A stretch of DNA of 33,711 nt from Akkermansiaceae bacterium. GTDB taxonomy: Bacteria; Verrucomicrobiota; Verrucomicrobiia; Verrucomicrobiales; Akkermansiaceae. The notes beneath the pieces are model-generated. The model worked only from the letters and a program-made list of their open reading frames with translations, searched no databases and was not told the origin of the DNA. The stretch covers positions 1 to 33,711 of the forward strand of contig JAJQCV010000004.1 in NCBI GenBank assembly GCA_021202525.1, given 5' to 3'. The translations under genes and the position numbers were made by a program. Of the stretch, positions 26,926-33,711 are shown piece after piece (within the stretch, counting starts at the first letter, position 1; the number at the start of each line of letters is the position of its first letter).

Positions 26926-27744
26926 ATGACCACCAATCCGCCCGTCCTAGGTCTGGTAGCTGGTGACGGAGCCTATCCGGAATACATCGTCCGGGGAGCG
27001 CGCCGCCACACGCCGCACCTGCGCATCGTGGCCGTGGGCTTCAAGGGGGAAACCAATCCTGCGGTCATTCCCCTGTGCGACGAGTACCGGGAATTCAGCG
27101 TGGGGCAAATCAGCAAGCCCTTCTCCTTCCTGAAAAAACACGGCGTGAAAAACGTCATCATGGCGGGGGGCATCAACCCCAAAAACATCCTTTCCCTCCG
27201 GCCAGACCTGCGCGCCCTTTCCGTCCTGATGCGCATGCCGGAGAAAAACGCGGACTCCCTGCTGGGGGCGGTCATCACGGAAGCGGAAAAGGAAGGCTTC
27301 CACATCCTGCCTGCTTTCACATACATGGAGGAACACATGCCGCAGCCGGGTCACATCGCCGGCCCCAGGCCCACCCCGGAACAATGGGAAGACGCCGTCT
27401 TCGGCATGCAGACGGCCAAGGAAATCAGCCGCCTGCACATCGGCCAGTCCGTCATCGTGCACCAGGGCACCGTCGTGGCCGTGGAGGCCATTGAAGGCAC
27501 CAACAACTGCATCCGCCGCGGCGGCCAGCTTGCCGGGGGCAAACCCGCCACGCTGGCAAAAGTGGCACGACAAGGGCACGACATGCGCTTCGACATCCCC
27601 ACCGTAGGTCCCGCCACCATGGAAACCTGCGCGGAATGCGGCATCCGCCAGGTTGCGCTTGAAGCCGGGAAAACCATCCTGCTGGAACGCGAGCGTGTGG
27701 AGCAGCTTTGCAAAAAGCACAAAATCAGCCTCCATGCCATCTAG
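26926..27744 (+). CDS. lpxI: UDP-2,3-diacylglucosamine pyrophosphatase LpxI
   Basis: Hydrolyses UDP-2,3-diacylglucosamine to lipid X in lipid A synthesis, the role taken by LpxH in many proteobacteria. The 272-residue product shows the two-domain LpxI (DUF1009) layout: an N-terminal GLVAGDGAYPEYIVRGAR and KPFSFLKKHGVKNVIMAGGINPKN, then a C-terminal catalytic domain with VVAVEAIEGTNNCIRRGGQLAGG and KVARQGHDMRFDIPTVGPATME, the latter carrying the conserved aspartates. The late TCAECGIRQVALEAGKTILLERE is also typical. It lies 32 bases after the E2 gene and 48 before the flippase, an unusual operon position that ties central carbon metabolism to envelope synthesis. Unlike in many genomes, no lpxA, lpxB or fabZ is adjacent. 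Confidence 0.95.
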   Translation: MTTNPPVLGLVAGDGAYPEYIVRGARRHTPHLRIVAVGFKGETNPAVIPLCDEYREFSVGQISKPFSFLKKHGVKNVIMAGGINPKNILSLRPDLRALSVLMRMPEKNADSLLGAVITEAEKEGFHILPAFTYMEEHMPQPGHIAGPRPTPEQWEDAVFGMQTAKEISRLHIGQSVIVHQGTVVAVEAIEGTNNCIRRGGQLAGGKPATLAKVARQGHDMRFDIPTVGPATMETCAECGIRQVALEAGKTILLERERVEQLCKKHKISLHAI

Positions 27745-27792
27745 GAATCATTCCACCGCCCGTTCCGGCGTTTCGGCATCATACCCTTCATC

Positions 27793-29313
27793 ATGAACCA
27801 GCTCAAGGCAGGAGTCGCTCTCAACTTTGCCAGTACGGCCCTGCGCCTGGGAACGGCGTTCTTCATGACTCCTTATGTTCTTTCCTGCCTGGGAGCGGTG
27901 GAATACGGGACATACACCCTGGTATCCTCCGTGATCATGTGGATGATTCTGGCGGACTTCGGCATCTCCGCCACCGTCTCCCGCTACGTAGCGGAATTCC
28001 GTGTCAAAAAGGACCAAAAGGCGGAAGCCGTCTTCCTGAGCAACGTCATGCTGCTTAACATTATCTCCGGTTTGGTCGTTTTCATGGCCGGAATAATCGT
28101 CTATTGGAACATCCCGGTCCTTTTCCCCTCACTGCATGGAGAAAACCTGGAAAACTTCAAGATCATGTACCTGATCTCCTTTTCCTATACGGTTCTCTAC
28201 TTCCCATTCAAGGTATTTGCCGGCATTCCCTCCGGCCATCAGAAATTCATTGTCCCAGGACTTATCAACATCACTTCCGCCATGCTGGCGGTGGCCGCCT
28301 CCGTCCTCTTCCTGTGGTGGGGATACAAGGCCATTACCCTGGTCATCATCAACGTAGCTTCCGGATTTGCCATTCTGGCAGGCAGCATCTTCTACTCCAT
28401 CAAGAGCCTGGGCACCCGCATCCAGTGGGAAATCTCCCCGGAAATCCTGAAAGTCATCCTCAAATACTCCTGCTGGATCTTTGTGGGAAGCATTGCAGAC
28501 CTCCTTTACTGGAAAACGGGGAACATCATTATAGCGCACACGTCGGGCCCCATGGATGTTACCCTGTTCTCCCTGGGAATCAACTTCTCCAACTACTTCA
28601 TGATCGTTTCCAGTGCCGTGGCAGGCGTCTTCTTCCCCAAAATCGTTTCCATGGTTGCCCTGAACCAGACCAACCAGGCACTGACCAGACTCATGGTGCG
28701 CGTCGGCCGTCTCCAGCTCCTCTTCATAGGCCTGCTGGTGATGGGCTTCATCTTTTTCGGCCAGCAATTCCTGACCCTGTGGGTGGGAAGGACCCTGGGT
28801 TCCAGCACTTATATCTGCTGGATCATCGGGCTGCTCGTGGTCATTCCCCTGAGCCTTCCCCTCGTCCAAAGCCTGGGAGTTCAAATCGTGCAGGCTAAAA
28901 ATATGCACAACAACCGGGCCGTCATACTTCTGGTCATTGCCGTTTGCAACGTCATCGTAGGGTACATGCTGTCCAAACCTTTCGGCGCACCGGGACTGGC
29001 GGCGGGCACGGCCCTTTCCCTGCTCTGCGGACAATGCATCGCCATGAATTACTTCTACCATAAAAAAGTCGGAATCAACATCAAGGCCTTCTTCTTCAGC
29101 CTTCTGAAAGGCAGCCTGTTGCCTGCCCTCATCCTGTCCGCGACCGGAGCCCTGCTCGCCCGGATGATTCCCATGTCGTCACTGGCGCCGTTCTTTACAG
29201 GCATTTTTCTCTTTACGGCATGCTACATTTTATGTGCATGGCTCTTTTATATGAATGACTCGGAAAAATCACTCATCATAAATGCATTCAGGCGTTTCCG
29301 GAAAAATGCCTGA
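27793..29313 (+). CDS. Wzx-like polysaccharide flippase (MOP superfamily)
   Basis: 506-residue integral membrane protein with about 12-14 hydrophobic segments. The N-terminus (LKAGVALNFASTALRLGTAFFMTPYVLSCLGAVEYGTYTLVSSVIMWMILADFGISATVSRYVAEF) is the classic oligosaccharide-flippase pattern, including the G.YG...L and D.G......R.(V/I)AE motifs. It should translocate lipid-linked polysaccharide repeat units across the inner membrane. It is the last gene of the pdh-lpxI run and the first of a polysaccharide-like neighbourhood with two FrhB/FdhB-type proteins and a WecG/TagA-type glycosyltransferase. It converges on the first of these with an 18-base gap, with no terminator visible between them. 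Confidence 0.92.
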   Translation: MNQLKAGVALNFASTALRLGTAFFMTPYVLSCLGAVEYGTYTLVSSVIMWMILADFGISATVSRYVAEFRVKKDQKAEAVFLSNVMLLNIISGLVVFMAGIIVYWNIPVLFPSLHGENLENFKIMYLISFSYTVLYFPFKVFAGIPSGHQKFIVPGLINITSAMLAVAASVLFLWWGYKAITLVIINVASGFAILAGSIFYSIKSLGTRIQWEISPEILKVILKYSCWIFVGSIADLLYWKTGNIIIAHTSGPMDVTLFSLGINFSNYFMIVSSAVAGVFFPKIVSMVALNQTNQALTRLMVRVGRLQLLFIGLLVMGFIFFGQQFLTLWVGRTLGSSTYICWIIGLLVVIPLSLPLVQSLGVQIVQAKNMHNNRAVILLVIAVCNVIVGYMLSKPFGAPGLAAGTALSLLCGQCIAMNYFYHKKVGINIKAFFFSLLKGSLLPALILSATGALLARMIPMSSLAPFFTGIFLFTACYILCAWLFYMNDSEKSLIINAFRRFRKNA

Positions 29314-29331
29314 CCCCTTTATTCTGGATTG

Positions 29332-30549
29332 TCAGGACTTTGCCTTCCACACACGCATGAAGGTCTTCCACTTTCTTCCGACCTTCCTCAACAACCGCAT
29401 GAGAAAAGACGGATTCCAACGTCTGGAAATGCGGTTCATCCATCTCCGCTCCGGCCCTCTCTCCAGACCCTGCGCCCATTTCCGGTAATCCGCCGGCATG
29501 TTCGCAGAATGGGAATAGGAAGGATTCTGGGCAATTGCCTTTTGAAAATCCACTCTCTGCAAATAAAGACGGCCGCCTGCCGCACGCAAGGCTTCACGCC
29601 CCTTTTCCGAATGCTCCAGCACCAGAGACACGCCGTCATCCCTGTCCAGCTCCGGGGCGACCCATTGCACGCCCCAAAAATCCCCGAGCGTAATATCGGC
29701 TTGCCGGGGCGTTTTGTGGAACATGCATGCATAGCATCCCGGCCTCAGGCAGATATCCATTAAAAATCCCCCCATGAAAGGGTCCCGCGTAAAGGGGGCG
29801 GCATAACGTTTCCCTTCCTCAAACTCCAGGAGCAGGCTGTAATTCTTCCATCCGGTACTCTTGTTTCTGAAATCCACTTTCCGCACACGTGATCCATAAT
29901 TGGCCTCCTGCCATTTGACGTAAGCTTCAAACAAATGGTCGGACGGTACCCCGTGGCAGATGATATCCACGGTCAGCAGGAGCTCATGCCCTCCGCCCAG
30001 AAAACTCAGCAACCCTCCAATCTGGCAGGGAACACCGGAAAACAGTACGGGAATGCCTGCCTTTAAATCCTGCCGGACGTTCTGATAAGCGGTCCCCACG
30101 TCACTTTGGCGGTATTTCGATCCCCGCAGCCGGAAAAGCTGTCCGGCATCATCCACACGAACATGGCGTACACTGAGACCCTCCCCCATGGACGCCCCAT
30201 ACACGGCTCCTCCCTTCTCCAGAACAGACATGGCCAAGGCACTGAACACGCCGCCGGAAGAACTGGCGAGCCTGACTTCATCATCCAGATTCCAGCCTCC
30301 GTATGCGGCAGGCTCGTGATGCACCCCGGCGGAAGAACAGCCGCGCACTTCTCCGTTAAACACGGGACATACCTTGATGCACTTCCTGCACCCGATGCAT
30401 GAAGACTCATTAATATGGGGATACCGGAAACCGCCACCATCCTCTCTCATGATGATGGAATTCGCAGGGCACGAATTCAGACAGGCCGAACAACCGGAAC
30501 ATGACGGGACGGACTGTATTAAAAAATCCTGGCTCAAGGCCTTTCTCAT
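29332..30549 (-). CDS. FrhB/FdhB-like iron-sulfur protein (copy 1)
   Basis: 405 residues from the ATG at 30547-30549; the track ORF starts 32 codons earlier. The chosen start places the first cluster motif at the same distance from the N-terminus as in the divergent paralogue. Two 4Fe-4S motifs are present (CSGCSACLNSCP and CIGCRKCIKVCP). Next come RLASSSGGVFSALAMSVLEKGG, LFSGVPCQIGGLLSFL and the C-terminal FrhB_FdhB_C-type region with DIICHGVPS, CLRPGCYACMFHKTPRQADITLGDFWGV. This family (coenzyme F420 hydrogenase/dehydrogenase beta-like) is frequent in polysaccharide loci of gut bacteria; it is thought to carry electrons for a sugar or flavin-linked redox step, but its substrate there is unknown. 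Strong resemblance to the gene at 30980. Confidence 0.9.
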   Translation of the reverse strand: MRKALSQDFLIQSVPSCSGCSACLNSCPANSIIMREDGGGFRYPHINESSCIGCRKCIKVCPVFNGEVRGCSSAGVHHEPAAYGGWNLDDEVRLASSSGGVFSALAMSVLEKGGAVYGASMGEGLSVRHVRVDDAGQLFRLRGSKYRQSDVGTAYQNVRQDLKAGIPVLFSGVPCQIGGLLSFLGGGHELLLTVDIICHGVPSDHLFEAYVKWQEANYGSRVRKVDFRNKSTGWKNYSLLLEFEEGKRYAAPFTRDPFMGGFLMDICLRPGCYACMFHKTPRQADITLGDFWGVQWVAPELDRDDGVSLVLEHSEKGREALRAAGGRLYLQRVDFQKAIAQNPSYSHSANMPADYRKWAQGLERGPERRWMNRISRRWNPSFLMRLLRKVGRKWKTFMRVWKAKS

Positions 30550-30583
30550 AAAAGGTTCTAATGCTGAACAAAACAGAAACTGG

Positions 30584-30598
30584 CGGATTTGGAATTCG
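30584..30598. repeat. Dyad element copy A (candidate operator)
   Basis: CGGATTTGGAATTCG, following the pattern CG-N-ATT-NNN-AAT-N-CG. It lies 35 bases before the start codon of the minus-strand gene and is separated from copy B by 21 bp, two helical turns, so both would face the same side of DNA. Confidence 0.55.
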
Positions 30599-30604
30599 AC
30601 GGCA

Positions 30605-30619
30605 CGGATTTGGAATCCG
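30605..30619. repeat. Dyad element copy B (candidate operator)
   Basis: CGGATTTGGAATCCG, one base different from copy A. Extended by one base, its ATTTGGAATCCGG (30608-30620) is the exact reverse complement of CCGGATTCCAAAT at 30919-30931 in copy C, making a 13-bp inverted repeat with 298 bases between the arms. Confidence 0.55.
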
Positions 30620-30912
30620 GCGTGATTTTTTATAAGAACAGTCACGTTTCCTTTTCGGACGGTCCGGCTTGGGGGTTTTAAGTAATCAGAAGATTTACAT
30701 TCTCTGGAAAAAAGATGTAACGCTATGATGGAGAGTTAATTGGGATGGTTTTTTATCCCGCGCAATAGAAAGATGAAGAAAAATTCCCTTTTGCTTGCGT
30801 TGTGTAAATGCTCCTTCTGCTGGAATTCGGAGGACCCCCATGCCCGGAAAGGCGGAGTTCCAACAAATGGGGGAGAGAATAATGCCAAATGCTTTTTCCT
30901 CAGAATTGTAGC

Positions 30913-30941
30913 TTGACTCCGGATTCCAAATTCGGTATATC
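30913..30941 (+). promoter_or_regulatory. Promoter with operator-like dyad in its spacer (copy C)
   Basis: TTGACT (30913-30918) and TATATC (30936-30941) are separated by exactly 17 bases, and those 17 bases are the dyad CCGGATTCCAAATTCGG. Transcription would start about 30 bases before the ATG at 30980. Promoters with an operator filling the spacer are typically repressed by a dimeric regulator. No regulator gene of this kind is in the right part of the window. Confidence 0.55.
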
Positions 30942-30979
30942 TCTGCTTCAGACCACTAATGGTCTTTCTTCATCTTTTT

Positions 30980-32188
30980 ATGAATTCTCCACTGGCTCCG
31001 GACACGCTGTACAAACTCGTTCCCCTGTGCAGCGGCTGCGGTGCATGCATGAACTCCTGCCCGAAAAATGCCATTACACTCGTTCCGGATGCGGAAGGTT
31101 TCGTCCGTCCCAGAATTCATTCAACCGACTGCACGGGCTGCAAAACTTGTATCCGCATCTGTCCCGTCCTTTCTGCGGAATCCCACCCTTCTCCGCAACA
31201 AAGCCCCCTGGCTGTTTATGCAGGATGGAACAAGGACGAATCCATACGGCTTGCCAGTTCTTCCGGTGGCGTATTCAGCGCGCTGGCCATGTCCATCCTG
31301 AAAAAAGGAGGGACCGTATATGGAGCAGCCATGGAAGAAAACCTCCGCGTCCGGCACATCCGTATCACCAGACCGGAGGAACTCTCTTCCCTGCGCGGCT
31401 CCAAATATATCCAGAGCGATATCGGCTGGATATACCGCACCGTCAAAAAAGACTTGAAAGAAGGCCTTCCGGTACTCTTCTCCGGAACGCCGTGTCACAT
31501 TGCCGCACTTCATCAATACCTGAAGAACGCATACCCTCTGCTGCTCTGTGTGGACATCATTTGCCACGGAATCCCCTCTCCGAAACTCTTCCGGGAATAT
31601 ATCCGCCTCCGGGAATCCGGAGAGGAAAACGGCAAAGTAACCTCTGTACAATTCCGGGACAAGCGGGCGGGATGGAAATCATTCAGCATGGTGTGCCGGT
31701 TCGGCGATGGAAAAGCCGCCTATGCGGAAACCCTCCACCATGACTTGTTCATGCAGGGGTTCCTGGGCAACTTCTGCCTGAGGCCTTCGTGCTACGCATG
31801 CGCCGCGCGCAAGGAGCGCAGGCATGCAGACATCACGCTGGGAGACTTCTGGGGAGTGGACCTGCATATGCCGGAACTGGACGACGACAAGGGAACATCC
31901 GTCATCTTTATTCACTCTGCCAAAGGAGAGAGCATCTGGCGGGAGGTTCAGGAAGCCGTCTTTTCCAAACCCGTTCCCTATGAACTGGCCGTACGGTACA
32001 ATCACGCCTACCACCAATCCTTTCCGCATCATCCTGCGGAAAAGCTGTTCCATGACAACATTGGCACCGTTCCCCTGGAAACCCTCATTGCAGGGTGCTG
32101 TAAAAAAGGGCAGCCTTCCTTGCTGCGCCGGATCGCCAGAAAAGTAAAGCGCTCGGCTAAAAGCATACTGAACCGCAAGACGCGCTGA
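30980..32188 (+). CDS. FrhB/FdhB-like iron-sulfur protein (copy 2)
   Basis: 402 residues from the ATG at 30980. An ATG at 30959 is also possible, but the shorter form aligns end to end with the paralogue's N-terminus. It has two 4Fe-4S motifs (CSGCGACMNSCP, CTGCKTCIRICP), IRLASSSGGVFSALAMSILKKGG, SSLRGSKYIQSDIG, LFSGTPCHIAALHQYL, DIICHGIPS and CLRPSCYACAARKERRHADITLGDFWGV, all shared with copy 1. The C-terminus is basic (RRIARKVKRSAKSILNRKTR) and could lie against the membrane. The duplication is old enough for clear divergence, and both copies keep all cluster cysteines, so both should be active. The operator-like promoter just upstream suggests regulated expression. Confidence 0.92.
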   Translation: MNSPLAPDTLYKLVPLCSGCGACMNSCPKNAITLVPDAEGFVRPRIHSTDCTGCKTCIRICPVLSAESHPSPQQSPLAVYAGWNKDESIRLASSSGGVFSALAMSILKKGGTVYGAAMEENLRVRHIRITRPEELSSLRGSKYIQSDIGWIYRTVKKDLKEGLPVLFSGTPCHIAALHQYLKNAYPLLLCVDIICHGIPSPKLFREYIRLRESGEENGKVTSVQFRDKRAGWKSFSMVCRFGDGKAAYAETLHHDLFMQGFLGNFCLRPSCYACAARKERRHADITLGDFWGVDLHMPELDDDKGTSVIFIHSAKGESIWREVQEAVFSKPVPYELAVRYNHAYHQSFPHHPAEKLFHDNIGTVPLETLIAGCCKKGQPSLLRRIARKVKRSAKSILNRKTR

Positions 32189-32223
32189 CCGAACCGGAAT
32201 TTTCTCCCCCTCAAACGCAAAAG

Positions 32224-32259
32224 CCGCATCACGGCAGGCAAATCTCTGCCGTGATGCGG
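32224..32259. terminator. Long perfect hairpin, likely bidirectional terminator
   Basis: CCGCATCACGGCAG pairs perfectly with CTGCCGTGATGCGG (14 bp) around an 8-base loop. It lies between the converging FrhB-like gene and the Lys/Ala-rich protein gene. On the minus strand it is followed by a weak T-rich stretch (CTTTTGCGTTT); the plus strand has no T-run. Confidence 0.65.
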
Positions 32260-32372
32260 ACATGTTCCGCTATCGGATCATTCCGGTCAGCCGTCATGCC
32301 GGAAAACGGTTGAAAGACGGCTTCCGTGCCTGAAATGCGCGGAAAGGAACATGTAAAACAATTCTACCGTTC

Positions 32373-32708
32373 TCAGGCGTCGCTGGCCGCATCCTTGGCG
32401 GCTTCGGCCTTGTCGCCCATCCGGTCAGCCGCATGCTGCATGGCATCCTTGCTGTCCTGGTAGGTATCCTTCACGGCATCCTTGCTTTTTTCGTAAGTGT
32501 CTTTTACTGCTTCCTTGCCTTGTTCCATCTTTTTGGCGGCGGCATCTTTGGCGGCTTCGGCGCCCTTCTTCATATGTTCCTTGGCTTCAGCCATATCCTT
32601 GTCCCCCTTGTCTCCGTTGGAGGAGGAGCCTCCACAGGCGCCCTGGGCGAAAGCGACAACGGGAACCGCTGCCAGTACTGCTATTGCTGTATAAATGAGT
32701 TTTTTCAT
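32373..32708 (-). CDS. Secreted Lys/Ala-rich helical repeat protein
   Basis: 111 residues. A signal peptide (MKKLIYTAIAVLAAVPVVAFA) is followed by QGACGGSSSNGDKGDKD and then a long, highly charged, Ala-rich helix. The helix contains near-repeats of about 11 residues such as KEAVKDTYEKS, KDAVKDTYQDS and KDAMQHAADRM, and closes with GDKAEAAKDAASDA. The pattern resembles LEA-like or apolipoprotein-like amphipathic 11-mer repeats, possibly forming a coiled coil or stress-protective polypeptide. The cysteine after the signal sequence has no lipobox fit. No enzyme motif is present. It is a single-gene unit ending towards the large hairpin at 32224. Confidence 0.75.
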   Translation of the reverse strand: MKKLIYTAIAVLAAVPVVAFAQGACGGSSSNGDKGDKDMAEAKEHMKKGAEAAKDAAAKKMEQGKEAVKDTYEKSKDAVKDTYQDSKDAMQHAADRMGDKAEAAKDAASDA

Positions 32709-32786
32709 GATGTTGATCTATTTAGATTCATTCTAATAGACTGCACTTTCATGAGAAATCGTGAAAGGACGTGCGTCATTATGCGT

Positions 32787-33149
32787 TCACGCCTTTGCCC
32801 CGGCAGCCAGAGAAACGGCGGTAGAAACACATTCGCGGCAAGAGACTTGTCCCTCCTTTTTCAACTCCCTGCACCGGGAATAACCCAGTCTGTCTACAAA
32901 TCGCGCCATGATGTCTGCACGGCATTCTTCCGGACTACAGTGAAGCGCGCCATACAAGGCTCCGCACAAGCCGTCCGGAGCCCTTCCTCCGCTGCATGCA
33001 GACAGGGATTCCACCAAATCCATGCGCTCCAGGGCGGCGCACACGGTCTGGGCGCAATTGTAACGGTACGGTTCCGCACGGAACATGGACAGGGCCTTTT
33101 CCTCAATATTCACGGACGGAACTGTAAGCCCCGGCGCGGGAAGGGTCAA
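32787..33149 (-). CDS. C_GCAxxG_C_C family putative redox protein
   Basis: 120 residues starting with TTG at 33147-33149, close behind a strong GGGGAGGA. GTG at 33113 or ATG at 33086 are alternatives, but the family-like EEKALSMFRAEPYRYNCAQTV favours keeping more N-terminus. The cysteine pattern NCAQTV ... CSGGRAPDGLCGALYGALHC ... RCRELKKEGQVSCRECV matches the small C_GCAxxG_C_C proteins, a family of unknown function suspected to be redox-active or metal-binding. The start lies nine bases after the stop codon of the glycosyltransferase gene, so the two are very likely translated from one mRNA. Confidence 0.8.
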   Translation of the reverse strand: MTLPAPGLTVPSVNIEEKALSMFRAEPYRYNCAQTVCAALERMDLVESLSACSGGRAPDGLCGALYGALHCSPEECRADIMARFVDRLGYSRCRELKKEGQVSCRECVSTAVSLAAGAKA

Positions 33150-33158
33150 GTTCCTCCC

Positions 33159-33711
<553 letters not shown>

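Larger units (their letters stand above)
30550..30979. other. 430-base divergent intergenic region between the FrhB-like paralogues
   Basis: AT-rich compared with its flanks. It contains three copies of a 15-base dyad element (30584-30598, 30605-30619, 30920-30934), a sigma70-like promoter facing right (30913-30941), a weak TTACAT/ATGTAA hairpin around 30694-30720 and a GGGAT/ATCCC hairpin around 30752-30768. No convincing small gene is seen. Confidence 0.6.

Noticed and set aside
30889-31743. 284-residue plus-strand ORF
   Set aside because: Out-of-frame overlap with FrhB-like copy 2, which has both ferredoxin motifs.

Overview
The window is a gene-dense, mostly GC-rich bacterial chromosomal segment. 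The gene set points to a Gram-negative organism: an LpxI-type lipid A enzyme, many lipoproteins, periplasmic L,D-transpeptidases and a Wzx-like flippase. Together with a secreted SHD1-type protein (a domain I associate with the Planctomycetes-Verrucomicrobia group), a CobA-HemD fusion and very few Shine-Dalgarno sequences, the best guess is a verrucomicrobium, most likely Akkermansia or a close relative. That assignment is recognition, not a database result. No tRNA, rRNA, CRISPR array, insertion sequence or phage gene was found.

Left part (1-10 kb). An AT-rich end carries one unrecognised membrane protein and terminator-like hairpins. It is followed by a PduO-type cobalamin adenosyltransferase (-), a possible two-part ExbD-like gene, an MFS transporter converging on a LysR regulator, and a short-form RtcB RNA ligase divergent from that regulator. 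A 16-bp perfect palindrome lies on the regulator's start codon, next to the likely rtcB promoter. Then come a membrane-anchored hypothetical protein, a lipoprotein MsrA-MsrB fusion, about 950 bases with no credible gene, and two tandem L,D-transpeptidases (-).

Middle part (10-23.5 kb). Two small membrane proteins (DUF2752 and DUF4190-like, -) are followed by aconitase, a lipoprotein peptidoglycan amidase and an aldo/keto reductase. Next are a secreted SHD1-type protein and topoisomerase III (both -), an OmlA/SmpA-like small lipoprotein, the CobA-HemD fusion (-) for the tetrapyrrole branch point, a PepSY-like secreted protein and a YugP-type membrane zinc protease.

Right part (23.5-33.7 kb). 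Pyruvate-dehydrogenase-type genes E1alpha, E1beta and E2 lie head to tail with lpxI and a polysaccharide flippase, with gaps of 19-48 bases, so they could be one transcript. No E3 gene is present. After the flippase lies a divergent pair of paralogous iron-sulfur FrhB/FdhB-like proteins of the kind found in polysaccharide clusters. Their 430-base intergenic region holds three copies of a dyad element, CG-N-ATT-NNN-AAT-N-CG. One copy exactly fills the 17-base spacer of a good sigma70-like promoter. The other two lie 21 bp apart near the opposite gene, which suggests a shared operator system; the same arms also form an inverted repeat around about 300 bp. The window ends with a Lys/Ala-rich secreted protein, a C_GCAxxG_C_C redox protein and a WecG/TagA-type glycosyltransferase that is cut off by a 51-base poly-G run, probably an assembly or sequencing artefact.
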